Shown here piece by piece: positions 7,553-16,551 of a stretch of DNA of 64,000 nucleotides (position 1 is its first letter; each line of letters begins with the position of its first letter). Source of the stretch: Lachnospiraceae bacterium (GTDB lineage Bacteria > Bacillota > Clostridia > Lachnospirales > Lachnospiraceae); NCBI GenBank assembly GCA_022792835.1, contig JAAWBT010000026.1, forward strand, positions 1 to 64,000, given 5' to 3'. Below the pieces are notes generated by a model. It ran no database searches, was not told where the DNA came from, and saw nothing but the letters and a program-made list of their open reading frames with translations. The position numbers were made by a program, and so were the translations under genes.

Positions 7553-10500
7553 ATGTTTGCAAAGTTCAGTGTGAAAAAGCCGATGACTGTATTTGTGGCG
7601 GTGGTTTTGGTGTTGATTCTGGGCGTGGTTTCTTTTACGGAGATGACACCGGATCTGCTGCCCAGTATCAATCTGCCCTATGCGGTAGTGGCGACTACGT
7701 ACCTGGGAGCCAGCCCGGAGGAAGTGGAGACCACCGTGACCAGGCCAGTGGAGCAGTCCATGGCGACGCTCAATGATATCAATGAAGTGACTTCTGTTTC
7801 CAGTGAGAACATATCCATGGTTATTTTGGAATTCAACGACGAGGTAAACATGGATTCTGTGACTGTGGACATCCGGGAAAAGCTGGACCAGATCACAGGA
7901 TCTTGGAGTGACAGTGTCGGTTCCCCTCTGATCATGAAGATCAATCCGGATATGCTTCCCATCGTGGTGGCTTCGGTGGATGCCGACGACATGGACGTGA
8001 AAGAGATTTCTGCCTATGTGGAAGAGACAGTGCAGCCGGCTCTGGAGGGAGTGGGCGGCGTGGCCAGTGTATCTGCCTCTGGTCTTTTGGAGGAACAGAT
8101 CAACGTGGTGATCCGAAAAGAGCTGGTGGATGGCGTCAATGAAACCCTCAAGGATTCGATCAGAGATTCTTTGAGTGAGGCGGAGGATGCTCTGGGCGAG
8201 GCAGAGGAGAAGATTGCCCAAGGCAAGGCAGAACTTGAAAAGCAGACATCCCAGTTCCAGAGCGGGATGGTTCAGGCAGATCAGGCTCTTTCTGAGGCCA
8301 GAATGCAGATCCTCCAGGGAGAAGTTGCCCTGGACCGGGCAGAGGAAGAATTAAAGACCAGGGAAAGCGAGGCGCTAAGTCAAGCCGGTTACTCCAATGT
8401 GGACGAGATGGAGGCCGGACTTAAAGCTTCCCTGGAGCAGTTAAACGGCCTTCTTGCCCAGGAGGAGACCATCCGGGCCGGCCTTTCCCAGCTGGAAAGC
8501 GGCGTTGCCCAGTTGGATGGGGGCCTTTCTCAGATTGAGGATGGTCTTTCTCAGGTGGCAGAGGGAAAGGAGCAGCTTGAGACAGCGAAGACGGCTTATG
8601 AGGCATTGCTGCAGCAGAATGTCATTGACGAGGAAGGAAACCTGCTGATTCCGGCGGAGACTCCGGGGTATGAGCAGATTGCCGCTCAGGTGGCAGAGCT
8701 TAAGATGGTGATGGATACCTATGAACAGACGCTTGGGACTCTGGAGGCTACAGAGACAGATCTGACTGGAAAAAAGGCGGAGCTGACGAACCAGAAAACA
8801 GAACTGGAGGTCAAAAAAGCAGAGGCGGAAACGGCTGTCGCCCAGATCGACAAGATCAAAAGTGAAGGGACGATGGAACAGCTTCAGACCGGCCTTTCCG
8901 GAATCGAGGCGCTGCGGGCCGGAAAGGCCCAGATGGCGGCTGCCAGGGCAGAACTTGCCTCAGGGAAAGAAACTCTTCTTGCGAAGGCTCAGCAAGCCGG
9001 CATGACCAAATACGAGGCCCAGGCTCAGCTTGATGAAGCCAAACGGCAGCTGGAGGAAGGCGAGAAAGAATTTAATACCCAGAAGGAGACCTTTGACAAT
9101 TCGAAAGAGACAGCTCTTGCTGCGGCTGATGTTTCTGACAAGCTGACGGTGGAGATGGTCGCCCAGATCCTGACGGCACAGAATTTTGCCATGCCTGCAG
9201 GTTATGTGACAGAGGACGGGGTCCAGTATCTGGTGCGTGTGGGCAACAAATTAGAAGATATGGAAGAGCTTGAAAACCTGCTCCTGTTCGACCCCGGCAT
9301 GGAAGATGCAAAGCCTATCCGCCTGTCCGATGTGGCAGAGGTTTATAAAAGTGACAATAGCGCCGATATTTATGCAAAGATCAACGGGAATGACGGCGTG
9401 GTGCTTTCCATTGAAAAACAGCCTACCTACGCGACAGCCGATGTGGCGGAAAGTATTCAGAAAAAATTTGATCAGCTGGAAGAGAGCCATCCTGGGCTTC
9501 ATTTTACCATGTTGTCCAATCAGGGAGATTATATCCATCTGGTGGTGGACTCCGTACTGAATAATCTCTTTTACGGGGCAATCCTGGCTATTGTCATCCT
9601 GCTGTTATTCCTCAAAGATCTGCGGCCAACGGTGATCATTGCCTGTTCCATCCCCATCAGTGTAATTTTTGCCATTGTGCTGATGTATTTTTCCGGCGTG
9701 ACCCTCAATATGATCTCTCTGTCAGGTCTGGCAGTGGGTGTGGGCATGCTGGTGGATAATTCAGTCGTTGTGATCGAAAATATTTACCGGCTGAGAAATA
9801 AAGGCGCATCGGCCGTTCAGGCGGCGGTCAGCGGTACGGTCCAGGTGGCGGGAGCCATCACTTCCTCTACCTTGACTACGGTCAGTGTGTTTGTCCCCAT
9901 TGTCTTTATCCACGGTATGACGAGGCAGCTGTTTACGGATATGGCCCTTACCATTACCTATTCTCTGGTGGCCAGCCTGATTGTAGCCATGACCCTGGTT
10001 CCGGCCATGGCATCGGGAATGTTAAAGAAGAAACAGAAAGAGCGGTCCCACAGGCTCTTTGACGGGATGTTAAAGGGCTATGAAACAGCCGTTCGTTGGT
10101 GTCTAAAGCATCGGGCTCTCACACTGGTTGCGGCAGTGGGACTTTTGGTGTTCAGTGTCATTGCCAGCACCAGCCGGGGGACGGCCTATATGCCGGAGAT
10201 GGACAGCACACAGATTTCTGTGTCCATGGAAATGCCGGAAGAGGCCACGGCGGAGGAGGGCCGGAAAATGGCGGATGAAGTCATTGAACGGATTATGTCC
10301 GTAGAGGATGTGGAGACAGTCGGCGCTATGATGGGAGGAGACGGAATGATGTCCATGATGGGCGCAGGCGCTTCTGGCTCCGTATCCATTTATGCGATCC
10401 TGAAAGAAGAAAAATCGGCCTCCAGCCAGGAGATCGCCGCTCAGATCGAGGGGGCCTGCGCCGATCTGGAATGCAGCGTCTCTGCCAGTGGTTCTACAAT

Positions 10501-11641
10501 GGATATCAGTGCCCTTGGCGGTTCCGGCATAAGCATCAACGTGAGCGGGAGAGATCTGGATGAACTTCGGGCGGCGGCAGAGGCCGTGGCAGAGAGGCTT
10601 GCCTGTGTCAAAGGAGTTGTCGATGTGACGGACGGTATCGAAGATCCGACCCCGGAGCTTCGTGTGGTTATTGACAAGGAAAAAGCCATGGAACAGGGCG
10701 TGACGGTGGCCCAGGCCTATATGGATCTGCAGAGCGCCCTCCGTTCAGAAAAGGAGGCCACAGAGCTTTCAGAGGGAACAAAAGGCTATTCTGTCGTGGT
10801 GGATGATGCTTCCCTGGCAGATTTTGAACGGGAGGATATGGAGCGTTACAGGTTCCATGTGACCGGAATGGACGGCGAGGAAAAGGAGATTGCTTTAAGA
10901 GATATTGCCACAATCGAGGAGACGGAGAGCCTTTCTTCCATCCGAAGGGAGAGCCAGAGGCGTTACCTGACAGTCAGCGGTCAGATCGAGGAGGGCTACA
11001 ATGTGGGCCTGGTCAGTGAGGATGTGGAAAAAGCTTTTGAGGATTTTGTACTTCCAGAGGGCTGTTCCATGGAATTTGCCGGGGAGAATGAGACCATTGT
11101 GGAGGCCCTGAACCAATTAATTAAGATGCTGCTGGTGGCAGTAGCCTTTATTTATCTGATCATGGTGGCACAGTTCCAGTCGTTGCTGTCGCCCTTCATC
11201 GTCATGTTCACGATTCCACTGGCCTTCACAGGAGGCTTTCTGGGACTGTTCCTCACGGGACAGGAGGTCAGCGTCATTGCCATGATCGGTTTTGTCATGC
11301 TGGCCGGAATCATCGTAAACAACGGGATTGTGCTGGTGGATTATATCAATCAGCTGCGGATTGAGGGGACCGAAAAACGGGAGGCTATCGTGGAGGCCGG
11401 CGTGACCCGTATGCGTCCCATCCTGATGACAGCTCTGACCACCATTCTGGGGCTTGCCACCATGGCTGTCGGTGTGGGGACCGGCGCAGAGATGATGCAG
11501 CCGGTGGCGATCGTTACCATCGGAGGCCTGCTCTATGCGACACTCATGACCCTGTTTGTGGTTCCGGTGCTGTATGATCTTTTCCACAGGCGGAAGATGC
11601 GCGTTGTGAAAGAAGAAGAGCTGGAGATATTGGATGAATAA
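7553..11641 (+). CDS. RND-family efflux transporter with a large helical insert
   Basis: A 1362-aa proton-driven exporter of the AcrB/HAE1 type. Start is ATG 7553 behind CAGGAGG, not the track ATG at 7532. Helix 1 (MTVFVAVVLVLILGV) is followed by the usual RND porter segment (TYLGASPEEVETTVTRPVEQ). The transmembrane block includes GVGMLVDNSVVVIENI, with the acidic residue of the proton relay, and a second half has GIIVNNGIVLVDYI. About 300 residues (roughly 205-530) of Glu/Ala/Gln/Leu-rich coiled coil interrupt the first extracytoplasmic region, including a heptad run LxxGxxxLxxG that recalls YhgE/Pip proteins. Typical HAE1 proteins are about 1030 aa. No membrane-fusion protein gene is adjacent. 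Substrate unknown. Confidence 0.93.
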   Translation: MFAKFSVKKPMTVFVAVVLVLILGVVSFTEMTPDLLPSINLPYAVVATTYLGASPEEVETTVTRPVEQSMATLNDINEVTSVSSENISMVILEFNDEVNMDSVTVDIREKLDQITGSWSDSVGSPLIMKINPDMLPIVVASVDADDMDVKEISAYVEETVQPALEGVGGVASVSASGLLEEQINVVIRKELVDGVNETLKDSIRDSLSEAEDALGEAEEKIAQGKAELEKQTSQFQSGMVQADQALSEARMQILQGEVALDRAEEELKTRESEALSQAGYSNVDEMEAGLKASLEQLNGLLAQEETIRAGLSQLESGVAQLDGGLSQIEDGLSQVAEGKEQLETAKTAYEALLQQNVIDEEGNLLIPAETPGYEQIAAQVAELKMVMDTYEQTLGTLEATETDLTGKKAELTNQKTELEVKKAEAETAVAQIDKIKSEGTMEQLQTGLSGIEALRAGKAQMAAARAELASGKETLLAKAQQAGMTKYEAQAQLDEAKRQLEEGEKEFNTQKETFDNSKETALAAADVSDKLTVEMVAQILTAQNFAMPAGYVTEDGVQYLVRVGNKLEDMEELENLLLFDPGMEDAKPIRLSDVAEVYKSDNSADIYAKINGNDGVVLSIEKQPTYATADVAESIQKKFDQLEESHPGLHFTMLSNQGDYIHLVVDSVLNNLFYGAILAIVILLLFLKDLRPTVIIACSIPISVIFAIVLMYFSGVTLNMISLSGLAVGVGMLVDNSVVVIENIYRLRNKGASAVQAAVSGTVQVAGAITSSTLTTVSVFVPIVFIHGMTRQLFTDMALTITYSLVASLIVAMTLVPAMASGMLKKKQKERSHRLFDGMLKGYETAVRWCLKHRALTLVAAVGLLVFSVIASTSRGTAYMPEMDSTQISVSMEMPEEATAEEGRKMADEVIERIMSVEDVETVGAMMGGDGMMSMMGAGASGSVSIYAILKEEKSASSQEIAAQIEGACADLECSVSASGSTMDISALGGSGISINVSGRDLDELRAAAEAVAERLACVKGVVDVTDGIEDPTPELRVVIDKEKAMEQGVTVAQAYMDLQSALRSEKEATELSEGTKGYSVVVDDASLADFEREDMERYRFHVTGMDGEEKEIALRDIATIEETESLSSIRRESQRRYLTVSGQIEEGYNVGLVSEDVEKAFEDFVLPEGCSMEFAGENETIVEALNQLIKMLLVAVAFIYLIMVAQFQSLLSPFIVMFTIPLAFTGGFLGLFLTGQEVSVIAMIGFVMLAGIIVNNGIVLVDYINQLRIEGTEKREAIVEAGVTRMRPILMTALTTILGLATMAVGVGTGAEMMQPVAIVTIGGLLYATLMTLFVVPVLYDLFHRRKMRVVKEEELEILDE

Positions 11642-12263
11642 GGGGATAGTTTCAAAAAAAGAAATTCTGTTCCAAAGCATATGGAAGCTTCACATGGAAG
11701 GGACGGACTGGGGGAGTATCCGCATGGGGGCTGTCGCAGCAGCTTCCGGCATTCCCAAAGGAACGATTTATGAGCATTTCCGCAGCAAGGATCAACTGAT
11801 CGCCGAAACGATTATCTGGTCTCTGAAAAAAGAGGCAGAAGAGATTTATCGGAAAATGGCGGAAGCCTCCGGTTTTGCGGCTATGCTGGATGTGGTTTTT
11901 GAGTGGGTTGGTTCGCCCCAGGGACGTGTGCTGTTTCTGATGTGGTTTATGGACAAGGGAAAATTTCCGGAAAGCTTAAAGAAAGAGCTTTATAACTTCG
12001 GTCGGAGAGACTGTGAGGGGCTGGATACGGCAGAGCGGGTGACAGAGGCATTAATCCGGTCAGGCTTTCAGGACGGCGCTTTGGAGACGGAGGGAGGACG
12101 GCTGGCAAGACAGACGGCGCTTTACAGTGCTCTGGCCCCGGTGATAGCCTATAGCATGTTTCCGAACCGGTACGAGGGGATTTCCTGGGAAGAAGTAAAG
12201 AGTTATTCCCAGTGGATTTTCACAGGAGCTTTCCGAAAAAATAAAGAAACGGGAAGGGTTTGA
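11634..12263 (+). CDS. TetR/AcrR-family transcriptional regulator
   Basis: This 209-aa protein begins 8 nt inside the end of the RND gene, so translation is coupled. The N-terminal helix-turn-helix is clear (GAVAAASGIPKGTIYEHF followed by RSKDQLIAETI), as is usual for TetR proteins. The C-terminal ligand domain (residues 60-209) is variable. The likely role is to repress the whole operon by binding the 22-bp palindrome at 7489-7510, giving autoregulation, since it is itself in the operon. This is inference from position and operator type. Induction would come from a pump substrate. Confidence 0.9.
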   Translation: MNKGIVSKKEILFQSIWKLHMEGTDWGSIRMGAVAAASGIPKGTIYEHFRSKDQLIAETIIWSLKKEAEEIYRKMAEASGFAAMLDVVFEWVGSPQGRVLFLMWFMDKGKFPESLKKELYNFGRRDCEGLDTAERVTEALIRSGFQDGALETEGGRLARQTALYSALAPVIAYSMFPNRYEGISWEEVKSYSQWIFTGAFRKNKETGRV

Positions 12264-12267
12264 TGGT

Positions 12268-13503
12268 ATGAAAAAGAAATGGTTTTGCCTGTTTCTGGCA
12301 ATCGGAAGTATTTTTTTGCTGAATGGCTGCGGCAAAGAGAAGGCCAAAGAGGAACAGGAAGGGATGTCTGACCAGATTGTGGAGCTGACTGTTTGGGGCG
12401 GGGAAGAGGACGAGGAACTTCTCCAGGAATTGTTTGCTTCCTTTCAGTCTCATTATGCAGATCAGGCAGATTTCCGTATCACCTATCAGGTTCAGAGCGA
12501 ATCTGGCTGTAAAGATGCTTTACTGGGTGATCTGGAGGCAGGGGCGGATGTGTTTGCCTTCGCAGACGACCAGGTGGCGCCTCTGGCCGCCGCGGGAGCC
12601 TTGGATCCAATTGAAGATGAGGAGGAGATTCGGGCGGCCAATCTGCCTGCTTCCGTAGAAGCAGCTTCAGTGGGAAGTACGCTTTATGCTTATCCGCTGA
12701 CGGCGGATAATGGTTACTTTCTCTATTATAACAAGGCATATTTCTCAGAGGAAGAGATTCAGAGTTTAAACCAAATGGTAGAGATTGCGGCAAGAGAAGG
12801 AAAATTTTTGACTATGGATTGGTCTTCTGCCTGGTATGTGTACGCCTTTTTCGGCAATACGGGCCTGGAGGTTGGTTTGAATGAGGATGGTCTGACCAAT
12901 TACTGTACCTGGAATGGTACGGAGGGCCAGATCCAGGGCGTGGATGTGGCCCAGGGGATGTTGGATATCGCCGCAAGTCCGGGCTTTTTAAACTGTACAG
13001 ACGAGGGCTTTCTTGCCGGTGTGAAGGATGGATCTGTGATTGCCGGGATCAGCGGAGTCTGGAATGCGGTGGCAGTGGAGGAAGCCTGGGGCGGGCAGTT
13101 TGGTGCGGCGAAGCTGCCGGCTTATAACTGCCGCGGCAAACAGGTGCAGATGGCATCCTTTTCAGGCTGCAAGTTAATCGGCGTGAATGCCTATTCAGAA
13201 CATCCGGAGTGGGCGGCCAGACTTGCCGAGTGGATCAGCAATGAAAGTGGACAGATGCTCCGGTTTGAGAAGCGGGGCCAGGGGCCGTCCAATATCCGCG
13301 CGGCCGGTTCAGAAGGAGTGCAGAAATCGCCTGCCATCAAAGCGCTTTTGGAACAGTCAGAATTTTCTCAGCTTCAGCGGGTGGGAGGAAAATTCTGGGA
13401 TCCTGTGTCGCTCTTTGCCGGCAGCATGGCCCAGGGAAACCCTTCTGGTGTCTCCCTTCAAGAACAGCTTGACCGTCTGGTGGAGGGTGTGACGGCGCGG
13501 TAA
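12268..13503 (+). CDS. Extracellular solute-binding lipoprotein (family 1, sugar-type)
   Basis: The 411-aa protein begins with a lipoprotein signal peptide (MKKKWFCLFLAIGSIFLLNGCG), with lipobox LNGC. It continues as a maltose/sugar-type ABC binding protein: a short beta strand VELTVWGGEEDEELL, the GADVFAFADDQVAPLAAAGAL segment, and the hinge portion YPLTADNGYFLYYNKAYF. It starts 4 nt after tetR. No ABC permease or ATPase gene is near. The next gene encodes a chemoreceptor, so it may act as a sensing protein, or borrow a permease encoded elsewhere. The ligand is unknown; oligosaccharides are typical of the family. Confidence 0.88.
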   Translation: MKKKWFCLFLAIGSIFLLNGCGKEKAKEEQEGMSDQIVELTVWGGEEDEELLQELFASFQSHYADQADFRITYQVQSESGCKDALLGDLEAGADVFAFADDQVAPLAAAGALDPIEDEEEIRAANLPASVEAASVGSTLYAYPLTADNGYFLYYNKAYFSEEEIQSLNQMVEIAAREGKFLTMDWSSAWYVYAFFGNTGLEVGLNEDGLTNYCTWNGTEGQIQGVDVAQGMLDIAASPGFLNCTDEGFLAGVKDGSVIAGISGVWNAVAVEEAWGGQFGAAKLPAYNCRGKQVQMASFSGCKLIGVNAYSEHPEWAARLAEWISNESGQMLRFEKRGQGPSNIRAAGSEGVQKSPAIKALLEQSEFSQLQRVGGKFWDPVSLFAGSMAQGNPSGVSLQEQLDRLVEGVTAR

Positions 13504-13554
13504 AAACAGAGAGATTCGGATTAAAAAAATGACGATGGTTTGGGAGGAAGTTGT

Positions 13555-15141
13555 ATGAAAGGCAAACTGACATTGCAGCAGCGTCTGCTTCTGCCGGTCC
13601 TTCTGCTGGGAATGATCACTCTGCTGTCCAATATCCTGGCAGTGTTCGGGATCAATAATGTGAACGGCAATGCAGGGGTGATTGTTGACGAGTACATGGT
13701 CAGTGAGGCGAAGCTGGAGGAGATTCGGCATTCGATGATGAATATCCACCGCCTGGCGCTGTCTCATATCGTGGCGGCGGACCATGCCACGATGATCCGG
13801 CTGGTGGGGGAGATCAAGGAGGAAGAGGCGGCCCTGGACGAAAAGCTGGAGGCTTATGAACCATACGTTGCAAAAGGAGAGATGGAGACTTACGGCACGC
13901 TTCTTACGGCTTATGATTCCTTTAAGCACTCTCTGGTTTCGCTGGTTAGTGCCAGTGCGGACAGCAAAACGCAGGAGGCTTATGCCATGGCTAACGGGGA
14001 TGTGGCAGACTGGAGCAGCGTAGTCGAGGAGGAGATTGACGTCCTCTATGCTTCCGTCAGTGTACAGGCAGAACAGGCAAGAGGGCATCTGTTCGTGGTA
14101 TATGTTATTTCCCTGGTCACCAGCGCCCTTGCGCTGGCAGCGGGGGTTGTTCTGGTGCTGGCGGCTTTTCGGATTATCCGGAAATCAGTCATTGCACCGA
14201 TCCGGGACGCCATGGGGATGCTCAAGGACAGTTCGGAGCGTATCAGCGGCGTGGTAGGCGAGGTGCGGGAACGGACCAGAACTTCTCATGAAAGTGTCCG
14301 GAAGCTATCCGGCTTAACAGATGAACTTTCAGCCGCTTTTGAGGAGATTGCTGGAAATGCCGCCTCCATCAGCGACAATGCGTCCGGCACCCAGAGCGAT
14401 ACCAAGAGAATGGTGGAAGAATGTTCTGCAATCACAGCTTATTCTGTGGATATGCGGGGACGGGCAGAAGAGATGGAGCAGGCGGCGAAGAGAAATATGG
14501 AAGCAATCCGTGCCAAGACGGAGGAAATCATGTCTGTGCTCCACGGGGCAATTGAGAAAAGCCGGAGTGTGGACCAGATTAATGTTTTGACCGAAGATAT
14601 TCTTTCCATTTCATCCACCACAGATCTGATTGCCGTCAATGCCTCGATTGAGGCGGCCAGAGCCGGCAAGTCAGGAGAAGGCTTTGCGGTGGTAGCACAG
14701 GAGATCCGCCGTCTGGCTGATTCCTGCGCCACCACCGCGGGACACATTCAGGAGGTCAGCGGGGTTGTCACCAGCGCTGTAGATTATCTTTCTGAAAGTG
14801 CCAAAGAGCTGGTGGATTATATGGGAAAGAATATCCTGACACAGTTTGAGGTGTCGGTTCAGTCCGGCAGGCAGTACCGGGAAGATGCCGCCTATGTGGA
14901 ACATTCGATGGGCGCATTTAACAGCCGGACAGACAGACTGCAAAATGCTATGGATGAAATTGCAGATTCAATCTCCGGCATTTCCGGGGCAATCGAAGGG
15001 GCGCTTCCTGACGTCACCGGCGCAGCAAACAGTACTCGTGCCCTGGCAGAAGATATGGCTGGCATTGCCGCCCGCATGGATACGAATCAGGAGATTGTCG
15101 GCGAGCTTCAGAGGCAGACAGAGGTTTTTGCCAATCTGTAG
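13555..15141 (+). CDS. Methyl-accepting chemotaxis protein
   Basis: This 528-aa chemoreceptor starts at ATG 13555 behind GGGAGGAAG. It has a first membrane helix (residues about 8-30), an extracellular four-helix-bundle-like sensor domain of about 150 residues, a second helix near 180-203 (YVISLVTSALALAAGVVLVL), a HAMP-like linker and a long cytoplasmic coiled coil. The signalling tip is clear: NASIEAARAGKSGEGFAVVAQEIRRLAD, which contacts CheA and CheW. It is the last gene of the RND-TetR-SBP operon, 51 nt after the binding protein, suggesting that ligand-loaded lipoprotein could be read by this receptor. No che genes are in the window. Confidence 0.93.
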   Translation: MKGKLTLQQRLLLPVLLLGMITLLSNILAVFGINNVNGNAGVIVDEYMVSEAKLEEIRHSMMNIHRLALSHIVAADHATMIRLVGEIKEEEAALDEKLEAYEPYVAKGEMETYGTLLTAYDSFKHSLVSLVSASADSKTQEAYAMANGDVADWSSVVEEEIDVLYASVSVQAEQARGHLFVVYVISLVTSALALAAGVVLVLAAFRIIRKSVIAPIRDAMGMLKDSSERISGVVGEVRERTRTSHESVRKLSGLTDELSAAFEEIAGNAASISDNASGTQSDTKRMVEECSAITAYSVDMRGRAEEMEQAAKRNMEAIRAKTEEIMSVLHGAIEKSRSVDQINVLTEDILSISSTTDLIAVNASIEAARAGKSGEGFAVVAQEIRRLADSCATTAGHIQEVSGVVTSAVDYLSESAKELVDYMGKNILTQFEVSVQSGRQYREDAAYVEHSMGAFNSRTDRLQNAMDEIADSISGISGAIEGALPDVTGAANSTRALAEDMAGIAARMDTNQEIVGELQRQTEVFANL

Positions 15142-15199
15142 CCGGAAGTGCGCCTGTCTGGATTTTTCATGAAAAAACAGATGGCATGAGTTTTCAGGT

Positions 15200-15240
15200 C
15201 CCCCGCATATCATGGTAGAAATGGTATGCGGGGGTTTTTT
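15200..15240 (+). terminator. Terminator after the MCP gene, overlapping the spmB ribosome binding site
   Basis: CCCCCGCATA and TATGCGGGGG form a perfect 10-bp stem followed by T6 that runs directly into the spmB ATG at 15241. The only purine-rich Shine-Dalgarno candidate for spmB (GGGGG) is in the 3' arm. Confidence 0.88.
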
Positions 15241-15756
15241 ATGATCTATATTTCCAATCTGATGATTCCCTCATTGGTCTGTCTGGTGGCAGTGTACGGG
15301 CTTCTAGAAAAACGTCCTATTTTTGAGGATTTTATCCGGGGAGCAAAAGAGGGGTTAAAGACTGTGTGGGGAATCCTGCCGACCCTGGTGGGACTGATGA
15401 TCGGAACGGGAATTCTCAGGGCTTCTGGTTTTTTGGATGTGCTGGCTCTGTGGCTTTCCAGACTAATCCCGGCGGTCCTTCTCCCGGCCCAGGTGCTTCC
15501 TATCATTTTGGTGAAATTGTTTTCCTCCTCAGCAGCAACCGGCCTGGCTCTGGATGTGTTCAAGGAATTTGGGCCAGATTCTCTGTCAGGCCGCATGGTA
15601 TCCATTATCTTAAGCTGCACAGAAACCGTCTTTTATACCATGAGCGTCTACTTTATGAGCGTGAAGATTAAGAAAACCAGATATACTCTGGCAGGGGCGC
15701 TGTCTGCGACCCTTGCAGGCGTTTTGGCAAGTGTCTGGCTGGCCGGGCGGATGTGA
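15241..15756 (+). CDS. spmB: Spore maturation protein B
   Basis: SpmB is an integral membrane protein which, with SpmA, is needed for full dehydration of the spore core. This 171-aa protein has family length and four to five hydrophobic segments. It carries the Gate-domain pattern GILPTLVGLMIGTGILRASG near the middle and a LFSSSAATGLALD segment. The ORF track start (15226) lies in a terminator stem; ATG 15241 is the likely start, although its ribosome binding site is in the hairpin. spmA, normally just upstream, is absent; the upstream gene is a chemoreceptor. A sporulation promoter is not visible, so transcription may come from read-through or an unseen site. Confidence 0.88.
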   Translation: MIYISNLMIPSLVCLVAVYGLLEKRPIFEDFIRGAKEGLKTVWGILPTLVGLMIGTGILRASGFLDVLALWLSRLIPAVLLPAQVLPIILVKLFSSSAATGLALDVFKEFGPDSLSGRMVSIILSCTETVFYTMSVYFMSVKIKKTRYTLAGALSATLAGVLASVWLAGRM

Positions 15757-15777
15757 CAAAATTTGTAGAGATAAGAC

Positions 15778-15806
15778 TTGTGTTTTTTCGGAATCTGCGG
15801 TACACT
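15778..15806 (+). promoter_or_regulatory. Probable promoter of the pabABC operon
   Basis: TTGTGT and TACACT with a 17-bp spacer, about 136 nt before the pabA start. The leader contains no recognised riboswitch. Confidence 0.55.
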
Positions 15807-15942
15807 GTCTAAAGAAAAAGGCAAGGATACGGACCGGGCCGTAAGGCGGCGCGGAGACAGGCTTTGGGGCAGATTTTGCTTCCAGGATGCTTTGGTGTCA
15901 AGAACGACTGTGCCAGAACATTCAGAAAGTGAGGGGAAGCCT

Positions 15943-16551
15943 GTGTATTTTATGCTGGACAATTATGACTCGTTTGTCTATAACCTGTCGGCTTATTTTA
16001 AGGAGCTGGGGCAGGAAATTCTGGTGAAGCGTGAAAATGAGATCACGCTTTCTGAACTTGAGGCGCTTGGGCCGGAGGGAATCATTCTTTCTCCAGGGCC
16101 GGGAAAGCCGTCGGATGCAGAAATGTCTCTGCAGATTCTGGAACAGTGGAAAGGAAAAATCCCAATTTTGGGCGTGTGTCTGGGCCATCAGGCGATGGGC
16201 CACTATTTTGGCGCTCAGGTGGAAAAAGGGAGTTGTCCCATGCATGGGAAGCTTGCGGCCATTACCCACAATGGAAAGGGGCTGTTTTTTGGACTTAAGC
16301 AGCGTTTTCGGGCCACAAGATATCATTCACTCATGGTCAGTGGGAAAGGTTTTCCAAGGGAGCTCTCGGTGGATGCGGTGTCTGCCCAGGATGGCGTGAT
16401 TATGGGGATTTCCCATAAAACTTATCCGGTTTATGGCGTACAATTCCATCCGGAAGCGGTGCTGACAGAATGCGGCCTGGAGCTTTTGGACAATTTCAGG
16501 AAAATCTGTGAGGAATGGAGGAAAGCCTATGAGAACCATAAGAGTGATTGA
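15943..16551 (+). CDS. pabA: Aminodeoxychorismate/anthranilate synthase glutaminase subunit
   Basis: This type-1 glutamine amidotransferase supplies ammonia to PabB for 4-amino-4-deoxychorismate synthesis. The 202-aa protein starts with MLDNYDSFVYN, typical of PabA/TrpG, and shows the oxyanion and nucleophile loop GVCLGHQAMG with catalytic Cys, and the His-Glu pair in VQFHPEAVLTE. The start is taken as GTG 15943 behind GAGGGGAAG; ATG 15952 is possible, and the 55-residue extension in the ORF track has no family counterpart. It overlaps pabB by 23 nt. The sequence alone could serve TrpE too, but the PabB and PabC neighbours point to folate synthesis. Confidence 0.92.
   Translation: MYFMLDNYDSFVYNLSAYFKELGQEILVKRENEITLSELEALGPEGIILSPGPGKPSDAEMSLQILEQWKGKIPILGVCLGHQAMGHYFGAQVEKGSCPMHGKLAAITHNGKGLFFGLKQRFRATRYHSLMVSGKGFPRELSVDAVSAQDGVIMGISHKTYPVYGVQFHPEAVLTECGLELLDNFRKICEEWRKAYENHKSD

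Noticed and set aside
7433-8221. 262-codon minus-strand ORF
   Set aside because: It is a His-rich antisense shadow of the RND N-terminus and runs through the promoter and operator.
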